From: Paraburkholderia adhaesiva
GTDB lineage: Bacteria > Pseudomonadota > Gammaproteobacteria > Burkholderiales > Burkholderiaceae
DNA: 64,000 nt
Direction of reading: 5' to 3'
Assembly (NCBI RefSeq): GCF_021390575.1
Contig: NZ_JAJEJQ010000001.1
Location: forward strand, 620,001-684,000
The notes beneath the pieces are model-generated. The model was not told the origin of the DNA. It searched no databases and was given only the letters and a program-made list of their open reading frames with translations. Made by a program: the position numbers and the translations under genes. Shown in pieces: positions 18,581 through 30,900 of the stretch (its first letter is position 1; each line of letters opens with the position of its first letter).

Positions 18581-19567
18581 ATGTCCCATGACGGCGCCAA
18601 TGAGGCTTTAGCCGACACTTCAAGCACACTGTCCTCAGACGGCAAGATTCTTCAGGCCTGCAAGGACGAATTCAAAAGCAATTTCAATCTGAATTCGTTC
18701 AAATTCACTCATACGTTGCATCAGAGCGGTTTGTTCGAGATTCCCCGAATCGCGCAGGTCGCGAGGCGGATGATCGACAGGCCGGGCAGTTTCACTGCGC
18801 TTAATTTCAGTCAGGGTACGGTCGCCTCGAAGTTCAGCGCCAGTCCAAAGGACGCGCGGCTGGACGATACGATTGCGCGTCTTGGCGAAAGCGGAACATG
18901 GGTCAAGCTCACATGCGCGCAGAATTACGACGCCGAGTATGCGCAGGTCCTCGACACGGTGACGTCCGAACTTGAAAGTCTGTCCGGCTGGCCATTGCAC
19001 CGGGACATTACCTGGGTCTCGATGACGCTGTTGCTCTCGTCGCCGAAGATCGCAACGCCATTTCATATCGATCACGAAACCAACTTCCTTTTCCAGTTGC
19101 AGGGATCGAAGGACGTATGTCTCTTCCCGCCGAACGATCGCGAGTTGCTGACGGATAAGGAGATCGAAACTTACTACAGCGGTAATTTCGAAGCGGCGCT
19201 GTATCGGCGGGAATTGCAGGATCGCGGCACGGTTTATCGACTCGCTCCGGGCGAAGTCGTCCATAACCCGTCACTCGCGCCGCATTGGGTCAAGAACGAC
19301 GACAACATTTCGGTGAGCATCAGCATCAACTATTGCCTGAAGCCACTCGATGCGCGCGCCAGGGTTTATCAGGCAAATTACATTCTTCGCAGCATGGGCA
19401 TGCATCCGTTGCCGCCTGGGCTTTCGCCCATGCGCGACCGCGTGAAGAGAACGGTCCTCTCGACGCTGGAACACCGCAATCCGAAGAGTTTTTCCGATGT
19501 CATCCACACGCCGATTAACCGGTTGCGTTCGCCGTTGAAGGCGGTCCGCCGGCTGGTTCGGCACTGA
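18581..19567 (+). CDS. JmjC/cupin-like Fe(II)-dependent oxygenase-type protein
   Basis: 328 residues with a cupin core. The segment TPFHIDHETNFLFQLQGSKDVCLFPP gives His162-x-Asp164 and a Lys near 176, and NPSLAPHWVKND gives His235. This is the facial triad and co-substrate layout of JmjC-like Fe(II)/2-oxoglutarate hydroxylases. Such enzymes hydroxylate amino-acid side chains of free, carrier-bound or protein substrates. ATG 18581 follows GAGG. The 152-nt gap before it is strikingly A-rich (about 18439-18483). It ends 12 nt before a 34-bp palindrome and converges with the C-TE gene. A tailoring role for the NRPS-PKS product is plausible but not shown. Confidence 0.72.
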   Translation: MSHDGANEALADTSSTLSSDGKILQACKDEFKSNFNLNSFKFTHTLHQSGLFEIPRIAQVARRMIDRPGSFTALNFSQGTVASKFSASPKDARLDDTIARLGESGTWVKLTCAQNYDAEYAQVLDTVTSELESLSGWPLHRDITWVSMTLLLSSPKIATPFHIDHETNFLFQLQGSKDVCLFPPNDRELLTDKEIETYYSGNFEAALYRRELQDRGTVYRLAPGEVVHNPSLAPHWVKNDDNISVSISINYCLKPLDARARVYQANYILRSMGMHPLPPGLSPMRDRVKRTVLSTLEHRNPKSFSDVIHTPINRLRSPLKAVRRLVRH

Positions 19568-19578
19568 CCCAAGCCCGC

Positions 19579-19612
19579 TTCGCTGGAGCACGCTCGAGCG
19601 TGCTCCAGCGAA
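19579..19612. terminator. Perfect 34-bp palindrome, probable bidirectional terminator
   Basis: Positions 19579-19595 are the exact reverse complement of 19596-19612; the arm begins TTCGCTGGAGCACGC and the centre is TCGA. It fills the 48-nt space between two convergent genes. No T-run follows on either side, so termination may depend on the stem alone or on Rho. Confidence 0.65.
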
Positions 19613-19615
19613 CAC

Positions 19616-21934
19616 TCACGCATTGGCGCGGTTCGGCAATGCGGCGGGTGCATCCTGCTGGTCGACACCGGTTTCATTGCCGCTGTCCGTTTCGATCGTG
19701 GACAGCCGATCGCGCAATTGCTGGCCGATGATCGCCGCGCCCGCCGGACGGAAGATTTCGTCGTGCATGCCCGGAATCTCCGTGACGACCATCTTGCCGG
19801 TCAACACCTCCCGCCATCCGAGAGACCAGTCGAACAGACGCCCCCTCAGCACCTGATCGCTGCGAAAGACCTGCACTTCGCCGTCATAGGGCGCCGGACG
19901 ATAACGCGCCTGCTGGGCGAGCAGATATTCGATGTACCAGCGCTTATCGGCGAGTACATGCTCTGTCGTTTCGCCCTTGATCAGGCCGAGCCTGAGCGCG
20001 AGGTCCGCGATGCCCAGCCGCCGGATGATCCGGTATTGCTTGAGGAACGAGTACATCGAGGCTTCGCCGCGCAGGGCTTTGCGAAAGTCGCGCGGGATGT
20101 TGTCCGCGCGCACCTGCAGCTTGCGCAATTGCCGGTCGTACCAGGGCATCATCTCGCGATAGCCGGGGCACCACGAGTCGTTGAGGATCACCAACTCGAC
20201 CGTCTCGCCGTCGCGCCGCAATTGATGCGCTGCTTCCAGCGACATGGCGCCGAGCACGCAGTGTCCCATGAGGATATAAGGCCCCTGTGGCTGGGCCAGC
20301 CGGATCAGCCGCACGGCGTCCGCGGCGAGGTCCTGGAACGCGCGCGGCGGGAACGCGCGCGGGCTTCCTTCCGGCACCATCGGGATGTCGATGAGCGGCC
20401 GCTCGGCGCCGATCTGCTGCGCCAGTCCATAGAGCACGGCCATGTTGTTGAGCGCGATGACGGGCGTCCCCGGCGCATCCTCGTTGTATCGCACGATATT
20501 GCGCGCTTTCTCTGCCAGCTCGGCCTGACTCATGAAGCCGCTCGGGCCGACGCCTTGCACGATGCTCGCCGCCGCTTTCCTCGGCGCATGTGCCGCGATT
20601 TCAGCAGTTTCCAGCACCTCCCGCCAATTCGCCAGATGCCGGTCGATCGTCGCAACATCGTAGAGATCCGTGTCGCCTTCACACGAAATACGCCAGCCCT
20701 CCGGGCGCCGCACCATGAAGAAGTTGAGATCGTAGAGCGCGCCCGCGTTGAAGGAGGGCGAAGTCGTCGCGGCGAAATCCTGACGTCGAACCTCGTCGCC
20801 GACGCCGACGAAGCTCTGCTGCAACGCGAAATTGACCGAGCAGAGTGGCGGCTGATTCATGTCGGCGGCCTCGCCGGCCATTTCCCTCATCTCTTCGAAC
20901 GGCACGTGGAGATGTTCGATGGCGTCACTGAGCTTCGCGCCGCATTGCGCCGTGACCGACGCGAGGGTGCTGCCCGGCGCGACGTCGAGGCGAAGGATCA
21001 CCGTATTGATGAGCGGCCCGACCACGCCTTCGAGTTCTTGCTGATCGCGCACGGACATCTGCGTGCTGATGGCGACGCGCGTGCGGCGGGCCGCCGGTTG
21101 CAGCGCCATCGCGAGGCCTGCGGCCGCAACGCTGAACAGCGTCACGCCCTGCGCTTTGGCGGCGGCGATGAGGCGCTCGCTCAGCGCGCCCGGCAACAGA
21201 GTCGAGCGAATGATGCCCTGGAAGCGCCGCTCCTGTGGACGCGGACGATCGCCGGGCACGTCGAAGCGGCTGAAATCGTGTAGCTCGCCGCGCCAATGCG
21301 CGCGAGCGCGATCGAGGGCGCCGCTCGCGAGGAACTCCTCTTTCCAGAGCGCGTAGTCGCCGTGGTGCAGATCGACATCGGGAAGTCCGGCATCGTGGCC
21401 AACATGAAGCGCGGCCAGTCCTTCCACGAGTTCGCGCGTGAGGATCGCGAAGGACCAGCCGTCCATCACGAGCGAATGGAAAGTCAGCTGCAATTCTCCC
21501 TGTGTGGACGACCTCGGCAACCACACGGCCCGGAAGAACGACGGCGACGACAAGTCGAACGGCGTGCGCGCCTGCTTTCCGCCGACGCGCTCGGCCTCGG
21601 CAAGCGCGTCCTTTTCGTCCAGGTCGGTGAGGTCGATCACGTCGAGCACAAACGGTGCGTGACTCCAGACTTGCTGGCGCAAGCCCGCACCCGTCATCAG
21701 GAAGCCGGTGCGCAGGATCTCGTGGCGCGCGACGAGCTCGGCCAGCACCTGTTCGATGCTCGCGGCATCGAGCGGCCCCGACAATTGCAGCCGGAACGCG
21801 ATATTCAGCGCGGAGGCCTTCGGCGATGCCTTCTGCTCATGCCAGAACCGCACCTGGCACGCGGTCGCGGGAAACAGCGCGTGGCCGGTTTCGGTCTGCT
21901 GGGCAGGGGCGAAATTCGCGGCTATGCCATTCAT
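19616..21934 (-). CDS. Stand-alone NRPS condensation-thioesterase protein with altered catalytic residues
   Basis: 772 residues. Residues about 18-455 form a condensation domain (LFPATACQVRFWHEQ at the N-terminus). Its HHxxxDG motif reads HSLVMDG at 153-159, so the second, catalytic His is Ser154. Residues about 475-745 form an alpha/beta-hydrolase thioesterase whose nucleophile elbow reads MGHCVLG, with Cys559 in place of Ser; a C-terminal His724 (PGMHDEIF) is present. No adenylation or carrier domain lies between. The ATG is 3 nt after the megasynthase stop and has GGAGGGAG in front, so the two are coupled. It should take the chain from the last T domain and release or transfer it. Cys-type thioesterases are known from obafluorin and sulfazecin assembly, where strained or lactam/lactone rings form. 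Confidence 0.87.
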   Translation of the reverse strand: MNGIAANFAPAQQTETGHALFPATACQVRFWHEQKASPKASALNIAFRLQLSGPLDAASIEQVLAELVARHEILRTGFLMTGAGLRQQVWSHAPFVLDVIDLTDLDEKDALAEAERVGGKQARTPFDLSSPSFFRAVWLPRSSTQGELQLTFHSLVMDGWSFAILTRELVEGLAALHVGHDAGLPDVDLHHGDYALWKEEFLASGALDRARAHWRGELHDFSRFDVPGDRPRPQERRFQGIIRSTLLPGALSERLIAAAKAQGVTLFSVAAAGLAMALQPAARRTRVAISTQMSVRDQQELEGVVGPLINTVILRLDVAPGSTLASVTAQCGAKLSDAIEHLHVPFEEMREMAGEAADMNQPPLCSVNFALQQSFVGVGDEVRRQDFAATTSPSFNAGALYDLNFFMVRRPEGWRISCEGDTDLYDVATIDRHLANWREVLETAEIAAHAPRKAAASIVQGVGPSGFMSQAELAEKARNIVRYNEDAPGTPVIALNNMAVLYGLAQQIGAERPLIDIPMVPEGSPRAFPPRAFQDLAADAVRLIRLAQPQGPYILMGHCVLGAMSLEAAHQLRRDGETVELVILNDSWCPGYREMMPWYDRQLRKLQVRADNIPRDFRKALRGEASMYSFLKQYRIIRRLGIADLALRLGLIKGETTEHVLADKRWYIEYLLAQQARYRPAPYDGEVQVFRSDQVLRGRLFDWSLGWREVLTGKMVVTEIPGMHDEIFRPAGAAIIGQQLRDRLSTIETDSGNETGVDQQDAPAALPNRANA

Positions 21935-21937
21935 CGG

Positions 21938-24900
21938 TCAGGCTCCCTCCGCAATCCGGCGCTTGAAGTTGAGGATCGACGGCCTCGCCACGGCGGGCGT
22001 TTCGATCGGCTCATGCGTCGGTGAGCCGTCAAGGCTCGCCGCCAATTCGGCGATCGTCACGTTCTTCATGAGCTGCCGGGCGTCGACGCCGAGCCCGCGT
22101 TCGTTCATCCGCGCGACGATTCGGAACAGCTGGAGGCTGTCCGCGCCGAGGCTGAAGAAGCGCTGGTCGATATCGATATACTCGAGGCCGAGTACTTCTC
22201 CCCAGATCGCAGCGATGGTGGACTGTGTTGGCGTCATGACCGCCGGTTCGGTCGGTGCCGATTCCGTTGCCACGGGTTCCGCCGGATCCTGTTCGGGCGC
22301 TGCGGGTTCAATCGGCATCGGGGCCTGCGGAACCACCTTGAGCGCAGCATGCGGCTGGCGCACGGGTGTGGCCACCATGTCCGGTGTCGGCACGGGCAGG
22401 GCTTTGCGGTCGAGCTTGCCATTGCTGGTTTGAGGCAGTGCGTCGAGCGTCATCCAGAGGCTCGGCACCATGTAGGCTGGCAATTGCGCGGCAACATGCG
22501 CCGCGACCGCGCTCTGGTCGGGTTTGTCGAACGCAGGCCCGACGATGTAGCCGACAAGGCGAGGACTGCCGCTCACGGTATGCAATGCGACGGCGGCCGC
22601 GGCAACGCCGGGTGCCTGGCGCAATGCGACCTCGATATCCTCGATCTCAATGCGGAAACCGCGCAGTTTGATCTGCTGGTCGCGACGGCCGAGGTGCTGG
22701 AGCGAGCCGTCGGCGAGGCGCTTCGCAAGATCGCCGGTGCGATATAGGCGACGCGGCGCGGCGCCCTCGATGGCGATCGAACGGAACGCGGCCTCGGTGA
22801 GGTCGGGACGGTTGAAATAGCCCTTCGCGAGTCCTTCACCGCCGATCCACAGTTCGCCGCTCACGCCCTCCGGCGCCAGGTGCAGGTCGTCGGTCAGCAC
22901 ATGCAGGTCCGTATTGGCGATTGGCGCGCCGATCACCACAGGTTCATTCGCGACTACACGCGAGGCAGACGACCAGATCGTCGTCTCGGTCGGGCCATAG
23001 AGGTTCCATACCTGCGCGCCGGTCGCCAGCAGATCGTCGGCGAGATCGCGCGGCAACGGCTCGCCGCCGCAAAGGATCTTGAAACCCTTCGGCGGCTTGA
23101 AGCCAGCCTCCAGCAGCATGCGCCAGAGCGACGGCGTCGCCTGGACGATGGTGGCGGCCTCTTCGTTCAGCCGGGCCACCAGCTCGTAGCCGGTGCGCAC
23201 CTCGGTATGGCCCGCGATGAAAGTCTGCCCACCGGCGATGAGCGGCAGGAACAGTTCGAGACCCGAGATATCGAAGGAGAACGTGGTGACCGCGACAATG
23301 CGATCCCTGACCGTAAAGCCCGGCTCCTGCGCCATCGACAACAGGAAGTTGGTCAGCGCGCGATGGGGAATTTCCACGCCCTTGGGCTGGCCCGTCGAGC
23401 CGGACGTGAAGATCACATAGGCGGAATCCGCATCCGTCACCATCGGCAACGTCACGGCCTCGTCGTCGCTTTCCTCGAGGAGCGCCTCCACTTCCAGCAC
23501 GCGATGTTCGCCCGGCTCCAGCACCGCTCGGCTTCCATCATCGCTGAGGATGGCAGCGATGTCGGCCGCATCGAGGATCTGGCGCAGGCGCGCCGGCGGC
23601 ATCGTCATGTCGAGCGGCACATACGCGCAACCGGCTCTCCACACGCCGATCATCGCGGCCAAGGTCATCGCAGTCCGCTCCATCGCGATGGCAACGCGTG
23701 AGTGCGGCGCGATACCGGCAGCCACGAGCCTTCCCGCGATATGGCTGGCGTATGTATCGACATCGCCATAGGTGAGGCTCGTTGTTTCGTCCGACACGGC
23801 CGTCGTATCGGCGCTTCGCGCAGCCTGCGCGGCAATCATCGCCGGGGTCGTCTGCGAAAGAGCAAAGTTGCGCTGCGAGGCGTTCAGTTCGTCGCGAAGG
23901 TACTGGATTTCGGTTTCGTTCAGGAGCGGCAGTGCGGCGACCGGTGTTTCGGCGTTGCGTGCGATCGCGGTCAGCAACGTTTCGTAGTAGCCGAGCCAGC
24001 GCTGGATCGTCGTCTCGTCGTACACGTCGGTGTTGAAGTCGCAATCGAGACGCAGGCCCTGCGCCGATTCGATCACGTTCAGGAACAGATCGAAGTTGCT
24101 ATAGGCCTTCGCGTTCGGCGTGAAGTGCGTGGTCACGCCCGCCATGTCGAGTTCGCCGTCCACCTTCTCCAGGTTGAACTGAAGATCGGTCAGCGGAAGC
24201 CGGTTCAGATCGCGCTTGATGCCGAGATCGCGCACCAGCGCGCCATACGTGTAGTTCTGCCGGTCGCCTGCATCGTAGAGGTGATCGCGTACCGCCTTCA
24301 TGTGCGCGGCGAACGGCTTGTCGCGGTCGAACCTGACGCGCAGGGGCAGGAAGTTGACGCAGTGGCCGACCAGCAGCGCGTCTCCTGCTTGCGACTGGCC
24401 CGCCATCGGCGCGGCGATAACGACATCGTCATTGCCCGAGAGGCGGCCGAACAGCACTTGGGCCGCACCAAGCAGGGTGGCGAAAAGCGAGCAGCCTTGC
24501 TTCGAGGAAGCGGTTTTCACCTGCTTCAGAAGCGCGGCTCCGAGATGGCGAGTCGTCGAAGCGCCGTTGAAGCTCTTGCGCTCCGGGCGTGGACGGTCGC
24601 CGGGCAAGTCGGGCTGCGGCGCGGGGGTGCGATGCAGGTTCATCCAGAAGTCGCGCGTTTTCTCATCGACGCCGATCTTGTCCTGTGCCTTCGCGTAGGC
24701 GAGGAAGCTTTGAACCTCGTCGAGTTCGGGCTGCGTGCCCCAGACTTCTGTCGCGTAAAGGGCAGCCAGATCGCGCAGGATGACGTTGATCGACCATCCG
24801 TCACAGACGATGTGATGGGCCGTGAACACGAACGCCCACTTCTGCGCGGCGAGGCGCACCAGCGCGGCGCGCGCCAGCGGAGCGCTGGTGAGATCGAAGA

Positions 24901-27900
24901 CCTCGCGCGCTTCCGCGTCGACGATGGCCTTGAGTTCGCCGGCCGGATCGGCGTGGGCCGAAAGGTCGATCGGCACCAGCGGAACGGTCGTCGATGCATC
25001 CGCGTACATCGTGTCGCCGACGCGTGAGAAGTGGACGCGCAACGCATCGTGGCGGGCGACCGTCGCGGCGAATGCGCGCTCGAAGGCGGCTTCGTTCAGC
25101 TTGCCGTTGAGTTCGAGCGTGAACGACTCGTTGAACGCGAGCGATGCTTCGTGGCCCTGCTGAGCCGACATCCAGATTTCCTTCTGGGGCTCGGTGAGCG
25201 CGGACTCCGTGAGTTGCGGTTCAGCTTGCGGCACGGCTACGGCGGTGTCCTGCGTGCCGCCGAGAACGCCTGCGCGCTGGAGCGCGTCGATGCTCGCGAT
25301 GAAGGCATCGCCGATCTTGCGGATGTCCTCGTCCGAGTGGCTGGTCGTCAGGAAGCAAGGGAAGCCTTCCATGATATGAACGCCGAGGTAGCGCATATAC
25401 GGATAGAACAGGCTGCCGAGGCGATCTTCGCTCGCGAGATTGACGTAGAACCAGCTCGAAAAGGATTCGGCGCGCGCGGCGATGCCGACCTTCTCCAGAT
25501 GGGCATTGACTCGCTGCACGAGGCCGTCCATGCGTGCGCCGAGCGATTCCTGCAGCGCCGGGCCGGCTTCCTTGAGATGCAGGAGGACGGCTTTCATTGC
25601 GGCCAGCACGAGCGGATGGCGCACGAACGTGCCGGCGAAGAAGGTCGGTGGGACTTCGGGAACCGACGCGTCGCCGAATTGCCACTGGCCGCCGTCGAGC
25701 GCATCCATGAACTGGGTGCTGCCCGCGAGCACGCCGATGGGCAAGCCGCCGCCGACCACCTTGCCGTAGGTCGCCATGTCGCCCTTGATGCCCCACAAGC
25801 CTTGCATGCCGGCCGGATGGACGCGAAAGCCCGTCACGACCTCGTCGAAGATGAGGGCCGACTCATTGGCCGCCGTGACTTCGCGCAGTTGCTGCACGAA
25901 CTCCTTCGGGCGCAGATTGGGATGACGCGATTGCACGGGCTCGATCAGCACCGCGGCGATATCGTCGATATTGGCCTTGATCCACTCGAGGCTTTCGGGC
26001 CGGGCGTAGGGCAGCACGACCATGTTGCCCACGGAGGTCTGCGGAATGCCCGGGGCGATCGGGAATGCGCGCGGCTGGCCCGCCTCGCTTCCCGGCTTGA
26101 CGAGGACTTCGTCGAACTGGCCGTGATAGTCGCCGTCGAAGCAGACCACCTTGTCTTTGCCGGTTACCGTGCGCGCGAGGCGCATCGCTGCCATCACGGC
26201 TTCCGAGCCGGTGTTGCAGAAAGTGACGCGCTGATGCCCGGTCATCTCGGCGAACATCTCGGCAACTTCGCCCGCAAGCGGGGTCTGCGGTCCGATTGCG
26301 AAGCCTTCGGCCAGTTGCGCGTTGACCGCCTCGACCACGAAATCAGGCGTGTGGCCGAACGCGGTCTGACCGTAGCCGTTGACCATGTCGATATATTCAT
26401 TGCCGTCGACGTCCCAGATTTTCGAGCCTTTCGAGCGCTGGGCGACGATGGGATAGACGAGCTCCTTCCATTCCTCGCGGAAACCGCTGGCGGTGCGCGG
26501 ATCGGCAAGCACGGATCTATAGGACTGCGTGCGAGCCTTGGAGGTGGGAGTCCTGGCCGAGTAACGCGCCGCCAGATCCGCGATGAACGCCTTCTGGACA
26601 TCGGTCATCTGCGCCGAATTCGTCGCGCCGGGCTTGTACGCGGTGAAGCGCGTAGGCCGGTTTTCGTCGAACTTGATCACGGGGCCGGTGGGCTGCGCCG
26701 CGGGCGCAGCCGGGATGGGCGTGACGATCGGAGCCGGGGCTGGGGCCTGGACTGCCGCTGCGGGTTGCTGAACCGCCTGCGGCGAGCCCTGAAGCACATC
26801 GAGCTGACGCGCCATCAGACTCTGCATCGCAGCGAGCTGTTCGCGGATGACCGCGTGGATGTCGCCCGTGATCGGGGCAGCGGCCCCGTTGGACACCGAC
26901 GATGCCGGCACGGCGACCGGCGCCGCGACGACGGAAGCTACCGACGCGACCGGAGCAGCCGGAGTGACGGAAGCGGCTTCGGCTGCGGCCGGCTGTTGCG
27001 CATCGGGCGGCAGCGTGTCATCGAGGAACGCGGCCAAAGCGGGCAGCGTCGGATAGTCGCTCATGATCTGCCGGAAGCTGATCGTGACGTCATAGCGGCG
27101 GCGAAGCTGCCGGGACACTTGTCCCATGAACAGCGAGTCGTAGCCGAGATCCCAGAACGTCACGTCGGGATTGGACGTATCGGGCACCTCACCGGACATC
27201 TCGCCGAGAAGCGACGCCAATTCGGCAATAAGACGCGGTTTGCGGTCGATCTGAACGGTTTGGGCCATGGCGGTCTGAGCTACGTTGGTTATGGCTTCGG
27301 ACGGGCTTTGCGCGGCAATCGCCACGGCAACCGTCGTCGGCTGGCTTGAGGAGGCTGGTGCAGGAGCGTCGATCCAGTGCCGTTCCGGTTCGAACGGATA
27401 AGTCGGCAACGAAACGCGGCGGCCGGCTTGCGGCTGGACGGTTTTCCAGTCCGGCGTGACGCCGTTGAGCCACAGCCGCCCGGTCGCCTCGGCGAGGATG
27501 GCGAGTTCCCGGTCGCGTGTTGCGAAATCAGGCAGAGAGGCAATCGCTCCCTGATGCCGGTCCTTGGGCAGTCCCTGCATGACAAAGGTCGAGAGCGTCC
27601 GGCCCGGGCCGATTTCCAGCAGAAGGGGCTTACCCTCTGCCGTCACGGTGTTCAGCGCGTCGCTGAAGCGCACCACATTGCGGCAATGCGTGGCCCAGTA
27701 ATGTCCCGTCACCGGTTGATCCATCGCGGCCCACTGTCCGGTCACCGAGGACACGTACGGGATTTTCGGCCGCGCGAAAGAAAGGGTATCGGCAACGCCG
27801 GCAAGCGCATCCACGACGCCGGACATCATGCGCGAGTGGAAGGCATGTGAAGTGTGCAGCCGTCGATGCTCGATATCGCGCGTCTTCAGCGTGGCCTCGA

Positions 27901-30900
27901 AAGCCTCGATGGCCGCGAAAGGGCCTGCCACGACGCTGAGCGTCGGCGCATTGAGCGCGGCGAGGTCGACATCGTTGGGCAGAATGGCCGCGAGCTCGGC
28001 CTCCGGCAGGCGTACGACCAGCATCGCGCCCGGTTCGGCCGACTGCATGAGCGCACCACGCCTCGCGATCAGGTACAGCGCATCTTCGAAGGCGATCGCC
28101 TCGGCTACGCACGCTGCGACCAGTTCGCCGACGCTGTGGCCGATCATGGCAGCGGGCTTGATACCGCGCGACATCCACAGTTGTGCCAGCGCATATTCGA
28201 CCAGGAACAGTGCGGGCTGCGCGTAGATCGTCGAACGGATGGGGTGCGGGGTGTCGTCGCCCTCCGGGGACTCACTGAACAACAGGGTCCGGATGTCCAG
28301 CCCGAGATGGGGCGCCAGCGCTTCGGCGCCCTTGTCGATCCACTCGCGATAGACCGGCTCGGTGCGATAGAGCGCTGCCCCCATGCCCGGAAACTGGGCA
28401 CCTTGTCCGGGGAACATGAACACGACCGCGGGCGTGGCCTGGGGCGCCTGGCCATCAATGGCGCCCTTGTTGAGCTTCGCCGCGGCCTGCTCGACGCTAT
28501 CGGCGATGACGACGGTGCGGTGCGTGAACGCACGGCGACCCGTTTGCAGCGTCGCGGCCACGTCGGCGAGCGAGAGGTCCGGATTGGCAGCGAGATGTCC
28601 GGCGAACGCGGCCTTCGCGCGTTCGAGTGCTGGAGCGCTTCGTGCCGAGAGCGGCAGTATCTGCAGCGACTCTACCTGCTCACGCGCGTCGTCCCCGCGA
28701 GGTGCTTCCTCCAGCACCACGTGGACGTTCGTGCCGCCGACACCGAAGGAACTCACACCGGCGCGGCGAGGCGCCGGGCCATCGGCCCACGGAGTGGCAG
28801 CGACGTTGAAGAAGAACGGGCTACTGGCAACGTCGATAGCAGGATTGGGCGAATGGAAATGCGTGAGCGGCGGCAGGACGCGGTTGCGCAGGGCGAGCGT
28901 CGCCGCGATGAAACCCGTCACGCCAGCGGCCGCATCGAGGTGCCCGACATTGGCCTTCGCCGAGCCGAGGGCGCAGAACTGGCCGCCGTTGACACCGCCG
29001 AGGCGAAACGCCTGCACGAGTCCGGCGAATTCAATGGGATCGCCAAGCGGCGTCGCCGTGCCGTGGGTTTCGACATAGCCAATGGAGGCCGGATCGATGC
29101 CGGCCTCGGCATGCGCGATGGCAATGGCGCGAGCCTGCGCATCGACGCTGGGGGCTGTGAAGCCGACCTTGTCGGAACCGTCGTTGTTCATGCCGACACC
29201 GCGAATCACGGCATAGATCGGGTCCTCATCGGCGATGGCGTCCTCGAGGCGCTTCAGCAAGACAACGCCGGCGCCGCTGCCGAACACCGTGCCTTTGGCG
29301 TTCGCATCGAACGGGCGGCAAACCCCATCGGATGCGCCCATGCCGCCTTCTTCGTAGAAATAGCCGCGCTTCTGCGGGAAGGTGATCGACACGCCGCCGG
29401 CCAGCGCCATATCGCAGCGCCCTGCCCGAATGTTCTCGACGGCAAGAGCAATCGCCGTCGCCGAGGTGGAGCAGGCCGTTTGCACCGATATGGCAGGCCC
29501 GGTGAGGCCGAGCTTGTACGCGGTGCGGGTGGCGACGAAATCGCCGGCCCCGACCAGCTTTTGATACTCGCCGATCTGGAACTGGCTCGTGAATTCGTCG
29601 ATGACCCCACGGTCGGACAGGACGTGTTTGAGGAAGTAGGTATTCATCGAGGTGCCGGCGAACACTCCGACGGCACCGGTGATCGTTGCCGGATCGTATC
29701 CGGCGTCCTCGAACGCCTCCCACGCGATCTGGAGAAACAGACGCTGTTGCGGGTCGGTCAATGCGGCCTCACGCGCCAGCATGCCGAAAAAGCCCGCATC
29801 GAAGCGGTCGACGTCCGGGAGAATCGGACGCGCTTTTACATAGCTATCGTCGCGGCGAGCGCCTTCGTCGAAACTGTCTTCCAGTTCGGCCACATCGAAG
29901 TGCGTGATGCAGTCACGTTCCGCGAGGAGGTTGGCCCAGAACTCGGACACATTGCGCGCACCCGGAAACCGCCCGGACATGCCGATGACGGCGATCGCCC
30001 CGCTTTCCGTATCGCGGCGGCTCCGCATTGCTTCCACGTTTGCAGCCCCGGAACTGGCCCGAAGATGCGCGGCGAGCGCGTCGACATTGGGATGGCGGAA
30101 CAGGTCCACCAGCGCAACCGCGGGCGCCACGTCGCGTGCGATGACGGCGTGTGCACGCATCAGATCGAGCGAGCGCAACCCAAGGTCGAAGAAGTTCGCG
30201 CGGCGATCGACAGCATGCCCGAGGAGGCCCTCGAACATGGTCGCCAGCTTCCCGGCGATATCGTCGGGCACGGGCTGGGCCGCGTCAGATACTTCGGTAT
30301 GCGTATCAAGTTCCGCAAGCAGCGCTTTGCGGTCGATCTTGCCATTGTGCGTCAGCGGAAAGGCCGGCAGGACGCGCAGTTCCGTCGGCACCATGTAGTC
30401 GGGCAGTGCAGCCTTGAGATGAGCGCGTAACCCGTCCAGGAAGACGGCGGCCGAAGTCACATCGGCCTTCACGAAGCCGGCGATGCTCTTCCCGTTTCGC
30501 CCATCGACGGCAGCCACGGCCGCATCGGCGACCCCGGGCGCCACACGCAGCGCATGTTCGATTTCGTCGAGCTCGATCCGTTTGCCAGCAATCTTGATCT
30601 GCCGGTCGTTGCGACCCAAAAAATCGATGGCCCCGTCCGCGCGCCGGCGCACGAGGTCACCGGTGCGGTAGAGCAGGCCACCGGGGCAAAAGATGTCGTC
30701 GATGAACTTCTCAGCCGTCAGTTCGGGACGATTGAGGTAGCCGAGCGCAACGCCGTCGCCACCCGTGACTAGCTCGCCGACTTCACCATCGCCCACGGGA
30801 ACTAGTTTGTCGTCCACGATGTAGACGCGCGTGCCTGCGATGGCGTCGCCGACAGGTATCGCTTCGCCATTTGCGAGGGCCTCGCCGCCGCGCGGAATAC

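Noticed and set aside
25031..27349. 772-codon plus-strand frame opposite the aminotransferase and ACP
   Set aside because: Same reason: antisense shadow of a strongly supported domain set.
27854..30430. 858-codon plus-strand frame opposite the KS-AT region
   Set aside because: Lies wholly inside the megasynthase gene antisense; composition is shadow-like (Arg, His, Gly) and has no domain.
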